Positions 1 through 11,653 of a stretch of 64,000 nucleotides of DNA are shown piece by piece. Below the pieces are notes generated by a model, which saw only the letters and a program-made list of their open reading frames with translations, ran no database searches and was not told the origin of the DNA. Position 1 is the stretch's first letter. Each line of letters starts with the position of its first letter. The stretch lies in NCBI RefSeq assembly GCF_047948215.1, contig NC_134456.1:199466034-199530033 (forward strand). Direction: 5' to 3'. Position numbers and translations under genes: made by a program. This stretch comes from Lycorma delicatula. Taxonomy: Eukaryota; Arthropoda; Insecta; Hemiptera; Fulgoridae.

Positions 1-265
1 ACCGTTCAGGTATTAATTCAGAAGATGAATGAGGATGGTATATATGTGTGTAAATGAAATGTAGTCTTGTACAATTTCAGGTCAACCGTTCCTAAGATGT
101 GTGGTTAATTGAGACCCAACCACGAAAGAACAGCGGTATCCACGATCTAGTATTCAGATCCGTATAAAGTAATTGCTTTCACTAAGATTTGAACACTGGA
201 ACTCTCGACTTACAAATCAGCTGATTTGGGAAGCCGTGTTCACCACCAGATCAACCCAGTCGGTT
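1..265 (-). mobile_element. tRNA-derived SINE, copy A (3' tail cut by window edge)
   Basis: On the minus strand this starts near 265 with a tRNA-like head and a B-box-like TGTTCAAATC. It runs through a body shared with 20480-20690, 28833-29030 and 51833-52083, and ends at the window edge inside its 3' tail. Shared landmarks are a GTGGTTRRGT stretch followed by AACCACACATCT (minus-strand sense). The A box is weak. A non-autonomous element like this would be Pol III-transcribed and moved by a LINE enzyme. The terminal tail and one flank lie outside the window, so no target duplication can be checked. Confidence 0.72.
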
Positions 266-770
266 AAATCCTAAAATCTAAAAACGACATACACCACTAA
301 CAACAAAATATAGCTTTTATAAACAATAATAATCATACTAAAATAGCTAACTTCAAAAACATAAATAACTTAGACAAGGAGTCTATAGCTTAAAATGTGA
401 GAACTGCCATTTAGAGTATATATGTATAACCAACCGTTCTTTTTCAACTAGAGCCAAAGAACTTATAAACACAAAGGCTATTTAGATAAATCAAATTACG
501 CTAAACATATATTACAGAATAAACATAATTATAATCTCGATAATTTTATTAAAATATTAGATATTTCTACTGATTTTTGTAAAAACCAGCATTCTTGAAA
601 AATTTAATACATATTATTACAACAATAAATTAATCGACGAACAAACCAAATTGGAGGATGATATTGTATTCAAACAAGTAATTAATAATTACCAACATAC
701 CTAACGTGTTTATCACTCCCAACCATTAACATTCATAACAACTGCGACTTTCCTGTAAGGAAGTCCGTTA
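266..770. other. AT-rich sequence, nothing recognised
   Basis: Short A/T-rich sequence between the SINE and the 20-bp tandem repeat. I see no conserved coding pattern, RNA gene or repeat end here. Confidence 0.6.
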
Positions 771-843
771 TACACTTATATAAACCATTATACACTTATA
801 TAAATCGTAATACACTTATATAAATCATAAATTAAGTCCGTAA
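771..843. repeat. 20-bp tandem repeat, three units
   Basis: Three consecutive 20-bp units start with TACACTTATATAAA (771-790, 791-810, 811-830) and differ only at their 3' ends. The array is bracketed by near-identical AAGTCCGTTA (761-770) and AAGTCCGTAA (834-843). Confidence 0.85.
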
Positions 844-2425
844 TGAATAACGAACGTAATTAATTTTACACTATGACAACCGGTTGCTATGATTTTAACA
901 TTTTATAACTTTTCTATCTACTTATGTAAGTTTTAATTTTTTGCTAATGATATTTTAGAACATTAATTTATATATTAGTTTATTTATTTTACTTTACTCC
1001 AAGAATATTAATTAGCAATCATGTAGAACGAACAAAAGTAGATTATTTCTAATATTAAGTTAATTTTTGTTAAATTCTATAATTCTATTTACTATTTTGC
1101 AGAACCGAAGTTGGAAGAATGTTTAAGTACTAAGTAATATCTTTCAGCATGGAACATTTATATATTGCAGTAAAATTTAACTTATTCATAAGACGTTATT
1201 GGTATATCTTTTTTTATTCCATACATATCCAGAACGATTTCTCACCGAATGATTTTCTGTTGAAAAATTTTGTTTTTAAATACAAAATAAAAATATCACG
1301 AATGATCTTTGAAAAGAAGAAGCAACAAGTGAAATGTGGATGTAATTTGCTAAGTGTTCGATTTTTATTTTATTAAAAATGGATCCGAGAGAAACCTCTT
1401 CAACCTGAAAATTTTATAAATTCTCTGACCTCTACCCGCCATTATTGCTAATAATACCCGAATTTCCTTCAACAGGAGTAATCTAAGAAGCTTTATAAGT
1501 CTTCCTTTTAACTATGATTATACCTCTACTGTCTTTTCAGTAAGGATATCAAATTAAAGAGAAAAATTCAATACATTAGCCTTACGTAATGAAGCTATAA
1601 ATTATCTAATAATAGCTGGCACTTTATACGTTACATTATCATTAAAAATGAAGTAAGGACAAAATGACATTTTATTATAATGCTACAACCGTACTTCATT
1701 GTGCAAATTATACTACGAATCGTGAAAATAAAAATAGACAAAGTTTTTTTTTACTTAGTAAATTAATGGGAATTGCAGCTAAAAACTGTTTGATCAGATG
1801 TTCCAAATTAGTATTACATTAGAATTTTGTACGAAACGATACGAATTCATTGTAATGAAATACAAATAACTTTTTGTAAAATTTGAGTTAAAATACACTG
1901 TCACTGCAAATATCCTTCAGAATATTTAAATAATATCGCGCGGTTACTGAATTAAATATCCAGAAAAGTTGTTCATGAAGAAGTTTAAAAATATTAAATC
2001 CAAAAGTGATCTATTCTAACAGTAGATATTGCCAAATACTTTCTGTCTGGCAATGAAGCCAGCTCGTATGTATTTTGCAAAGTAAATTAATACGCAATCA
2101 CAGCGTCTGCAGTATAATATTGTCTATATATGTAGTCTTTTGGTAAACGATATATTAACTTTTTCCATTAAATTGTCATCATAACTTAAATTATTTAAAA
2201 AAACAAAAAAAACAAAAAATATGCGGTATTAATTATATTTAATTCCAGCAATAGCTCTGTAGTCTTCTTCATCAAGTAAACAGAACGAAGAGTTCTGAAC
2301 AAAAGAGTTGGGTATCAACCGCATATTCAAGGAGAATATGTATGTCTGCCTCATTAAGCTTGCATATTTATGTGTACGGTATATTTTTTACACTATTTCG
2401 CTGAAAGATATGATATATGCAGTGT
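844..2425. other. AT-rich sequence, nothing recognised
   Basis: A/T-rich sequence with only short chance open frames, such as one of about 75 codons at 1149-1376 that is low-complexity and F/K/I-rich. I see no transposon protein motifs. Confidence 0.6.
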
Positions 2426-2530
2426 AAAGAATAGTGGTTTTGTTGAAAAATTTTTATTTATTTGCTTTCTATAGCTACATAAAATAGAAAGCAAATAAAT
2501 AAAAAGTTTTCAATAAAACCACCATTCTTT
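2426..2530. repeat. Long foldback hairpin (47-bp arms)
   Basis: 2426-2472 and 2484-2530 are reverse complements with 3 mismatches in 47 positions, separated by an 11-nt loop. The arms include TTTATTTATTTGCTTTCTAT and its complement. The pairing ends sharply outside position 2426/2530. A transcript would form a near-perfect hairpin. It could be a miniature foldback transposon, a palindromic duplication, or a small-RNA precursor; sequence alone does not decide. Confidence 0.9.
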
Positions 2531-5500
2531 CAATCTTCGTGGAACGTGTGGTCAGTTCTAATTCTTATTATACGCGCATCAAGAAATTTCGGTTTGAGGA
2601 TTATGAGAAACTGAATGGTTAGCTGTTGATTATAAAATGCGACATACTAAAGATGAGCAAAATACGAGTAGAGTGAAGTAATCCTACCTCTTTGCGATCG
2701 ATACAACAGATTAATTAATAATGGATATTTTTCATTTTTTTGTATTCGAAGTAGAAGCTGCTTACATCTGATAACCTTTTATTAAAAAAAGTTTGAATGT
2801 TCGTTTCATTTTTAATTTTTGATTTACCTTTCAAATAAGGCGGAAACTCTGGAAACGTTTACCTCGTGCTTACTTTGAGTTTATAAATTATTATATATAT
2901 TATTATAAATTATTTATTTTAACGTTTTTATTTTTTTGTAACAGTTTTCTTTCTTAAATTTACAAATTTTTTCACTAATCTTGATTAGTTGATTTTGTTT
3001 CGATCTTTTTTGTTTTTGTCTGTAACTGATTGTACCTCTTTTCGTGTATTTACGTTTAAAGTAACTTTTCCAATTGTTTACATAATAAAAAAATTATAAG
3101 AATCTCATAGTTGATTGAAAATAACGCTAGGTATTTTTAAAAAAAACAAGGTTTTTGAGATGTATCTATTTTATTAAAGTAGATTATATATTCTGGTAAA
3201 ATTTACTAATCGGAAAATAGTAATCTATTTATATATATAGAACATTTTTTGTAAAGTTAATGCCTTATAAAAGTCTTAAACTATATTTTCATCATTGTAA
3301 CAGTATTATATTAACAAATAAGTTGTGTAAAGATGATTTTACATGGAAAATGGTAAAGATTCATAAATGGTAATGAACATAATGAATGGGGTTTTATAAC
3401 TCGAAAGTTGATCGTAAAGTATTGTAAGGCTTTTCTATTTGTAAATTAATGCAATAGGTTGACCGATGGAAACTAGAGCGACAGACTGTTATTATTATTA
3501 TTATTATTACCAGGAAATACTAAAAAGGGGAAATAATATTTCAGTAAAAGACTCATTGATCTTATTGTAAGAAGACTGTAACAGTAACTCACATAATACA
3601 CTCGCAGTCATTTGAGTTGAATATCTGATTCACAAACATTGAAATGAAGAGAAAAGTATGAAAGAGATATTCAAAAGTTGTAATATTAGAAATTTTTCCT
3701 TTGATTCAACATTAGCAACGGAACTCATTACTTATCGCAACGAATTTTATAAAGGAGAAAATTATTATGAAAGTTTAAATAGTTTTTTCTTTCAAAAAAA
3801 TGTCTTGATGAACAGAACAGAGCCGAATTCATTCGTATTTTGTGAGGCGATGTGCTTTGATGTTCAGCTATGTTTAATTTGTTGAATTTTGCGCAGATTA
3901 ATTTGTGTGATGTCAGATCTGTTGAAAAGGTGAAGGCAGAGAAGAGAGGGTAATCGCAAGAGAACAGTTTGTAAAATGGAAGCGGAGAAGAATAGAAGGT
4001 GCAGTTGAAGTACGGGGTAGAAAGACGAATGAAAAAGCTGAATGCCTGCTGGTTAATTAGTATTTAATCCTTTACAAGTGGCGGACGCGAGAATTTTCAA
4101 CATTTAAAACAAAATAAACTTATCAGTCTGAGTTAATGGTTTATATCAAAACAGAAAATGTGAATAATAAATATTAAACCGTGTTTTGTTTTGTAAAATT
4201 ATTTATTACAGGAAAAAACTAAGCATAATTAATTCACGATAAAATAATGATATAATAAAAAATAATATAAAATAAATATATACATAATAATAGTCTGATG
4301 CACTAAAAGTAAAATTCTTTATATTTTTTTTTAAAAGTAATATCTCTACATACCCGAGTTTTAAAAGAGATATATGAATTGACCTGTATTTACGCACGTT
4401 TTCCTTTCTTTTCGGTCTCCATTAATTTTAAAATTTTAACAAATTAACTACATTCAAAATCTTTAATAATGCACTTCATTTATTCTAATTTTTTCTTCAC
4501 TGTTTTTATCTTCAACGATTCCTTCCAGGACTAAATTTCGTAAGTTCATTGACCAATTTTAACTTTTGACCCATCTTTCTGGCTTTTTTTCTTTCTTTTA
4601 ATATGTTTTTACAGTTCATATCTTAACATTTTGAAAAATGTAGAAAATTAAATGAAAAACAAATATTTTCATACTAAATTAACTAAAAAATAAACAGCAA
4701 CACTTAAGATCAGAGATAACCACAAAAATAGGCTTAAGCATTTTTAACGCTATCTTTGATGCAATTTTGCGTAGGTTGTCTTAAATAATTTTAATAAAAG
4801 TAATTTAAAAAAATAATAAAATAAATTATATTATTAATTTAAATAACTTAATAAATAATAATTAAAATAAATAGTTATTATTTTTTTTAAAGTTATCTTT
4901 AAAAATAAGAAAAAGTATAAAAATCCTTATGTTTTAATTAAAACTTTAATGATATTTTATTCTGCAATTAGAATTTTAAAATTTGAATTTAGTTTGCATA
5001 AGCGAAATTCGATAATAGATATACAATCGCAAAAAAGTAGAGAACACTTGAATTATTTAATAAATCCGGCTAAATAAGATTGCTTTACTCATCATTACCA
5101 ATATCCATCCTTTGAGTAATTATTAAATAATCTATTCTCTTAACAAAATTTATTAATATTAAAAGTAATATTCATTTTAAAATATAAAATAAACCCTAAA
5201 ATGGAAAAACCCATATCAAAAATATTTTATAATCTTGTAAATTACGGACAAAAAAAAAATATTTTTCAAGAATTAAAAGAGGAACATCCATTTGAAAAAA
5301 ATAATGTTAAAAACTAATGACAATAAACACGAATTAACTCTCAGCGGATTAATTCAAACTGAATGTGAACATACTTAGAAAAAAATTTTACTATCAGTCC
5401 GCAACCTTATGCATAATGATACCTAGCTAAGAACACTTTCGTATCACAACCTTTAGCAATGGTTACTTAAAAATCTAGAGATCATACGAGTATACGTAAT

Positions 5501-6394
5501 ATATCTAAAAGGCAACATCTTTCCTACCGCAGTCGGTTAATAAATTGAAAATCTAAAACTCCAAAAAGTAGGTAACGATATCTGTTTTGCTGTTGTATTA
5601 TTTTTAATTTATTAAATGGTATATTAAATATCCTTTAAAGAAATGTATACTTAGATTTTTTTATCGCTACTTTTACGTTACGACATTCTCAGTATTTTTC
5701 TAATTTTATTTGTGTTATCTTTACAGTAATCTGTAAGGGCAAAAATTCAAATAGCTGAGGTTTTTTTTAAATAAATTTAACTAGTAAAATTGAACTAAAA
5801 AATGAGCAATGAATCAAAAAAAAAAAATTCATTCAGCATAAATTTAGGAAATCATGTAACATTCTTTTAAACCATTTAATTTCACATAAAAAACTTTAAT
5901 GAAAGTTTTTTATTCTATCCAGCGTACGTATCCCTTTCTGGATAAAATAAATACTTATTTTATTTTATATTTGTAAATAATGTATATTATGTAATTTTTA
6001 CCAGGTTTGAGATTAAAACCAGAACCCAAATCTAATTTATATCATATGTTAGAAAAAAGTCTAACATAAATTTGAAAATGTAAATTATTATAAAACTCAA
6101 GGAATATCAAGAATAACATAATGTTATCCTGGTTTTACCTTTAATCTTGTTTTTTTAAACGTATTCTTTAGGTAATGTCATGCAGCATATTGAATTAACA
6201 TTTTATTTTTGTACTAAAAAATAATTATTTTCAACAATTATCTTATAAAAAGATATAAGATATCATTAAAAATGTATTCTTTAATGCAAATAAAACAAGA
6301 AAGATTAATTTAAAACACAGAAAGTAAATTATTATTCTAACAACGCATATTCAGAAATTTAAGTTACTATTGTAAATATTTCTTCAGTAAGTGT
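2531..6394. other. AT-rich sequence with a short ATT microsatellite
   Basis: A (TTA)n microsatellite sits at 3489-3509. 3900-4065 is purine-rich and somewhat more GC-rich but shows no recognisable protein. A 75-codon open frame at 3658-3885 has no family resemblance I can name. The rest is A/T-rich sequence without visible features. Confidence 0.55.
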
Positions 6395-6404
6395 TATAAA
6401 AACA

Positions 6405-6664
6405 TATGAAAGTTGTTAATATTGGTGAGGGATCCCTTTGGGGGTTTCTCACTAGAGGCGAGAAACGCCAAGACCGTAGTTCCGGCGGGAAGTTCCCTTT
6501 TGGGAACTCCTTATTTGAGGCATGGCATGCAAAAAGAACGAGTTCCTGGCTGCCTGGGCGCTGCCTTGCGTTCTTCCGAGGTAGTTTGAGGCAAAGACAC
6601 CCCTCGGAGCTGAGTTTATGCTTAAATGCGTGTTTGGCTCGAGAGGGTGGGAAAACTATAGATG
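6405..6664 (+). mobile_element. R1-like retrotransposon 3' tail remnant (GC-rich island)
   Basis: An abrupt GC-rich island in AT-rich surroundings. It aligns by eye with the minus-strand 3' tail of the ORF1-only element at 31093-31265. Shared blocks are GGTGRGGATCC, a TAGAGGC block, GAGTTCYGGCT and CCTCTCGGAGC. It contains small stems (GTTTCTC/GAGAAAC and AGTTCCC/GGGAACT). An 87-codon open frame (6406-6669) spans it, but the match to a non-coding tail argues against translation. TATAAAAACA occurs immediately on both sides (6395-6404 and 6665-6674), a possible 10-bp target-site duplication. Most likely a 5'-truncated copy of the same family. Confidence 0.6.
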
Positions 6665-6674
6665 TATAAAAACA

Positions 6675-7690
6675 AATTTATCATTAATAATAATATTAAT
6701 TTTACTGTAACTATAATTATAGTTAAAAAAGAAGAAACGAACTGTGAATTCTTTGTCTATAATCTAATGTTTAAATGTGACTAATACGACTTGAAGGTAA
6801 TAAATTTAATTTTTTGCGTTTTTTTTTTTGGATGATATTCCTTCATATTACACAGAAAAACAGATTCCTAAGATCTATAATTCCGTAAACCACAATTAAA
6901 CACCAACGGGAAAAGTCCTAACAACATTGAATGTACATAGATATTCTTATCTGATTTAAAGTAATTTTTTCATAATCTATACTTGAATAATCTGCGTCCT
7001 GCGTAACCAAAGAACAATGATGCAAAATATAACAATAGGATGATTAAATATCACTAATATTATTATTCTAGAAATAGCGAAATCTATTATTTAATAAATT
7101 CTTTCGTTTAGAAAAGATAAATAAAATCAAAAAAAATGTTATACCGATTCAATGAATTTAAACAATAAAATATAGTCCCAATATTATTTTAAACAATAAA
7201 ATAAAGATATGTCGTTTTAATGTTTTAAAAATATAATAATAAACAAAAACACCGAAAAACCTACACTGACAGTTACTTTTGTTTAAAGGGTTGTCAAACG
7301 AATAATAAATAAAAAGAAAGATTTACACTGAAAAGAAATAGTTTTTTCATTTTACTTTAAAAGAAATTTCACGAAACATTTATACTTATTATATTTATAA
7401 ATAAATATTTACGAAAAATTTTCATTACAATTGTTTTTTAGCGTATATGAAAAATGTTGTAGCTAAACAATACATTTATATTTATTTAAAAAAGAAAGAT
7501 GATGTTTTTCTATAAACATACGATAAAGAGTAATTTACATGCATAGAAAACTTCTCCATTCAGACAAATATGAAATTACCTCATTCAAGAGCAATAATAG
7601 CATGCGTGAAATTTATCTGTTTAGAAAAATGTACCAAAATATATGTGTTTGTTTTTAATATGAAATTAAAATGATGTAATTATAAAGTGT
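6675..7690. other. AT-rich sequence, nothing recognised
   Basis: Low-complexity A/T-rich sequence. TTTAAACAATAAAATA is duplicated near 7157 and 7189. No other feature is seen. Confidence 0.55.
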
Positions 7691-8300
7691 TATACAGAGT
7701 GGGACGTATTTGCAGAACTTCACTGACTCAAGATACCAAAATGAGCAAAATTATAATATATAAATTAATATTAAGTTACTATTATCATTTATTATTAATA
7801 TTTCTTTTTACATTTAATGGAGAGAATAAAAAGAGGCAAAAAAATATCAGCTTGCATTACAGTGTGCAAACGTACTGCCGGGTTAATTGTCTGCAATAAC
7901 TCGATTGTTTGTCTACAGATTATTACAAATGAGGTGCCACTTAGTTCAAAATGAAATGCTTAATAAATTTTATAGTAAGTACAAATTTGATCAAAAAAAT
8001 ACTATATACTACTGAATATTAAAAAAATTAAGATGGCCGCCATATTGACATTTTTGAAGGTGACATTTTCAACATTTTTAATTTTGTAGAATAAGACACT
8101 AGTCTTAGATTTGCCAAATTTAATTATAGTAGGTTTACATCCCTTCCTGAGAAATAATTTTTTATTGAAAATCACAAAATGGCGTCCAAAAGGAAAACAA
8201 AGCAAAATATATATTATGTCGATATGAACTTTTTTATTTATTTTGGTGTTCTGAATCAGTACTTGAAGTTCGACGAATACGCCCCGGAACAGCCCGTATA
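7691..8300. mobile_element. Candidate non-autonomous element with degenerate terminal inverted repeats
   Basis: The left end TATACAGAGTGGGAC and the right end GGAACAGCCCGTATA look like decayed versions of the insect repeat ends TATACAGGGTG and CACCCTGTATA. The right half (8030-8300) contains stretches such as AAGATGGCCGCCATATTGAC and AAAATGGCGTCC, of a kind I recall from dispersed insect repeats. Short open frames inside are not convincing coding sequence. The boundaries are inferred from the ends alone, and no clear target-site duplication is visible. Confidence 0.45.
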
Positions 8301-9097
8301 TATAAGAGAAAATAAACTACAGGAACAAAATTATATGATATGATATACATATAGAAATTATATGAAAGTTATATTGATTGATGAAAATAAACGACGACAC
8401 AGTCAGGATAAATCTTGTTAACAAAATATTATTACTCATATAATTTGGAATGAAGAAAAAATACGAAAAGTATGAAAAAAATTGATTGTACACTAAATTA
8501 AACTTATATTTTGAAATCAAACAAATAATGAAAACAGTTAGCAACAATATTAATGGTCGTAGCCAGCATACAGCTTAAAATTTTGACTACTTTCCCTGCA
8601 TTTACAACTTGTCTTTAAAAAAAAGACAAAATGAAGTTAAAGAAAATTATAGATTGATTTATTAAACCGGTTAAATGTTATGAAATTACCACAAATCTAA
8701 TTCTACACTCATTTATTTTGTGTTTAAAGATAAAAATAAATTAAAAAAGACATTAAAACATTTTAGAGTACTTTAAACAAAATACTATTTTGGAATATAT
8801 GAACAAAAAATTAATTTTTAATAAATATAGTTCCTCTATTTGATGATACTGAAAACTTGTTTCAAACTATTCGTATTAAAAGAGCTTTTAAGAAAAAAAT
8901 GATAATAAGTTTCAAGTTGATAGCTTAAAGCAATGAGCGATAATAAAAATTTAGAGAACACCTGTTTTTAATGGTGGGTTAGCATTACCACTCAACCTTA
9001 TGCATTAAAATCTGTTTCCATACAAAAAAAAAGTACGTAATAAATATTGAACAATTGTTATAAATTCTGTAAAAGATTGGAAATATATATATATATA
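8301..9097. other. AT-rich sequence, nothing recognised
   Basis: A/T-rich sequence up to a short TA run (about 9081-9098) that abuts the 3' poly(A) of the Jockey element. No feature is seen. Confidence 0.55.
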
Positions 9098-9310
9098 TTT
9101 TTTTTTTTTCTCAATAATAATTATAATTACAATCGATTCTCCTGTGGAGTCATAAGTAAGTTTCCTGATAAATGCACGTGATAAGAAGGTCCTTAAGGAA
9201 CCACCAAAATAATTAATACACAATAAATAGTTGCAAGCAAAGGAAAAGTCAAATATGAAATTTCAAGCTCATCCATAAATCACAAACCATTAATTTCAGC
9301 ACCATATAGT

Positions 9311-10272
9311 TCACAAAACAAACATTAATAACAAATACAAAAGAAAAAGAAAGAAAAGTAACAAGAGATTAGATACAACACCACTAAACTTGACGGTGTT
9401 AGATTCCAAACTATTACGCAGACCCAAGTCAAGTACATGGGCTCGTTTCAACCGCCGGACGTCTCTGCTGTTATCGAGTAGATTAATTGCAAAGTGGTTT
9501 GCATGATTCTCAAGCCTCTGCAGGTATTTGACATTGCGATGTTGTGCAATCTCACGAACCGATGTGAGCTCCAGATTTTTTGATAATCGTGAATCTCATT
9601 ATTCCGCGTGAACCACGGAGCTTCGGCAATTACCCTCGCTGCTTTGTTCTGAAATCGTTGTATAATTTCCACATTATTAGTACTAGCCGTTCCCCACAAT
9701 TCCACACCGTACGTCCAGATTGGGAGCAGGATAGCCTTATAAATTAAGATCTTGTTGGATAACGTGAGGCCTGAGTTCCTCCGTAACAGCCAATGAAGTT
9801 CCTTGTACCTTGCATTTAGCTGTTCCCTCTTCATCCTCACGTGACACTTCCAGGTCAAACGCCGATCCAGGTGAAGTCCCAGATACCGCACAGTCTCCGT
9901 TTGCGGGATCAAAACACCATCGAAGTACACACCGGGACAATCACCTCTCCGCATGGCGAATGTGACGTGCCTCAACTTACCTTGATTAACCTTAATCCTC
10001 CACTTTTTCTGCCACACGCACACACTATCCAGCGCCATTTGTAGGTTCTGCGAGGCTAGGGCAGGGTTTTCTATAACGGCCAGGACAGCAGTGTCATCAG
10101 CGAACGTGGCGACGATGCAATCATCCAGGACCGGAATGTCCGCAGCGAATATGGAATACAACACAGGGCCCAGCACAGAGCCCTGAGGGACATCCGATCC
10201 AATCTCAAAGAGCCTTGAAAACTCGTCATTACATTTCACTTGAGCAAAACGCCTCTCAAGATAAATCAGCAA
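9311..10272 (-). pseudogene. Jockey reverse transcriptase, C-terminal half
   Basis: This continues the frame of 11668-12049 after the insert. Motif B is VPQGSVLGPVLYSIF. Motif C is FADDTAV with both metal-binding aspartates. Thumb-region blocks follow, including KWRIKVNQGK, RYLGLHLDRRLTWKCHV and LPIWTYGVELWGTAS, then NNVEIIQRFQNKAARVI. A shift of one base in a T6 run (9576-9581) moves the family's expected C-terminus into the next frame, where LQRLENHANHFAINLLDNSRD leads to LKRAHVLDLGLRNSL and a stop at 9311-9313. The upstream part of the long open frame beyond 10286 belongs to the R1-like insert, not to this protein. Relatively recent copy: one stop and one homopolymer frameshift. Confidence 0.88.
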
Positions 10273-10286
10273 AACTAAGAAGTAGG
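10273..10286. repeat. Target-site duplication, copy 1
   Basis: AACTAAGAAGTAGG, an exact 14-nt match to 11654-11667. It flanks the 3' end of the R1-like insert, and the mismatches on both outer sides define its length as 14. Confidence 0.93.
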
Positions 10287-10534
10287 GTTGGTTAGCTGGC
10301 ATTTCTCCCACACCACCCCATTCGGTCGCCCTAGAGCATAGACCAAATGTTCCGTGCCAAAAAACGGCTACTGTGCCTCTAAAAAACGGTATAGCGACCT
10401 CGATCCTATCTGCTCCTAATGAGCTACCTAACTTGCGTGAGCGAATTAAGCAGGGTGCCGTACAGCACCCGCTTAAGTGTCCCAGTCGCTCACTTGTCAA
10501 CAATAAAACTAAATCGGGGAGGCGCATTACATTA
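10287..10534 (-). other. R1-like 3' UTR with strong nested stem-loop
   Basis: The 3' UTR of the nested R1-like element. GTGAGCGA (10437-10444) pairs with TCGCTCAC (10486-10493). Inside it, TTAAGC and GGGTGC (10446-10458, one bulged A) pair with GCACCC and GCTTAA (10465-10476). The whole UTR is matched by 62648-62900, so it belongs to a repeated family. R1/R2-type reverse transcriptases recognise 3' RNA structure when priming on the target; that role here is an inference. Confidence 0.8.
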
Positions 10535-11653
10535 TTACATTACACAACCCTTAAAATTAACGATGACGGTTGAACATAGCAACCTCATCGAGGAATTTCC
10601 ACACAGTCCGACAATGCGGCTCTCGCCACATTGACTCGCCGTTTGTGAGCAGTCAAGTTTCCCCCGACCTCTAAGTTCCAGGGTGGCTCGATCTCTGGCC
10701 CCCCCAAGAGCAGGGCAGTCGAACATAATATGCACGTTCGACTGGACCTCCCTGCAGACACACAACTCATCAGCCACCAGGCGAAACCGAAACAGATATT
10801 GGTTCAGGTTTACATGGTTGGTGCGCACCCGGGCACCCGACGCCCTTAAAAACGAACTCGAGGCATACCATCCCCCCAGATCCTGTATAAAACTATACAA
10901 GGATCTTCCCTTAGTCGCGGTGTGCCATTCAAGCTGTCATGTCTCCATCGCGAGGCTCCATATCCTCTTCCGCAGACGGGAGATGGGCAACTGTACGAAA
11001 TTTTGTTCCGGTGCATTGTGATCACCGCTCCGCTCCGGTTCTGGCCCGGCTCGAAACCGCATCCCAAATGCCTCGGCCTCCCGACCTCTTAGCAACTTCC
11101 ACATGACTGCTCGAACTTTCACCATTAATTCGATTGGGAGAGCCTTTCCCAATACAGTAGTAGCCTCGTAGGAGGTGTTTTTAAATACACCAGTGCATAC
11201 TATCATGGCTCTGCGCTTGGCACTCCTTAAATTTTGAAGCAGTGCTCTATTTCTTTCCAACCTATGCGCCCAAACTGGCGCCGCGTATGCGATCATACTT
11301 ACGAAAACGCCTCGGTACACCAAGTACATTTGGCGGCCCGACAGCCCGTAATCCTTCCGAGCAATCCTCCTAAGCTTGTGCATCACAGAGACAGCGTCCG
11401 CCGCAACTTGCTTAATATGGTTACTAAAAAGCAACTTATCATCAAACAAAACACCTAGGTACTTATGAACCCTCACACAGCCTTTATATTTAATATGGGG
11501 GTTTCGACTGCATGATAATTTGTCTGCACCCTTCAGAAGCATAAACTTCGTCTTGGGCACAGAAATCTTTAAATTTTGAATGTCCATCCAGCCCTCGGCG
11601 GTTGACAAAGCCGCCTGCGTTCTACTTTCTAGCTGCGGTCGTGAATTGCCACG
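10535..11653 (-). pseudogene. R1-clade ORF2 C-terminal part (RT thumb and Cys/His-rich domain)
   Basis: Reading begins RGNSRPQLES, the block that normally follows the RT catalytic motif in R1-clade ORF2. It continues through EGWMDIQNLKISVPKTKFML, YLGVLFDDKLLFSNHI, MYLVYRGVFVSMIAYAAPVW and SAKRRAMIVCTGVF. One in-frame TGA (10937-10939) interrupts it, and the same frame resumes as QLEWHTATKGRSLYSF. The C-terminus has FRFRLVADELCVC and NVHIMFDCPALGGARDRA, the R1-type Cys/His cluster after the RT domain. The role in intact elements is reverse transcription and nucleic-acid binding. This copy lacks the endonuclease and catalytic motif through 5' truncation. About 373 codons with a single stop suggests a young insertion. 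Confidence 0.87.

Larger units (their letters stand above)
10287..11653 (-). mobile_element. 5'-truncated R1-clade non-LTR retrotransposon nested in the Jockey element
   Basis: A 1367-bp minus-strand insert bounded on each side by the identical 14-mer AACTAAGAAGTAGG (10273-10286 and 11654-11667). It holds the 3' part of an R1-clade ORF2 (10535-11653) and a structured 3' UTR (10287-10534). The 3' end has no poly(A). R1 itself is known for 14-bp target duplications, which agrees with this assignment. The copy starts just after where the RT catalytic motif would lie, so it was born dead. Confidence 0.9.

Noticed and set aside
6406..6669. 87-codon open frame as a small gene
   Set aside because: It matches the non-coding tail of a retrotransposon at 31093-31265, and stem-loops explain its composition.
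10287..10527. N-terminal extension of the 359-codon minus-strand open frame as one protein with the Jockey RT
   Set aside because: The first part lies in the R1-like 3' UTR beyond the target-site duplication. The continuous frame is accidental.
10373..10634. Overlapping plus-strand open frames across the Jockey/R1 locus
   Set aside because: They are antisense to, or out of frame with, the reverse-transcriptase blocks and the R1-like 3' UTR. No independent motif is present.
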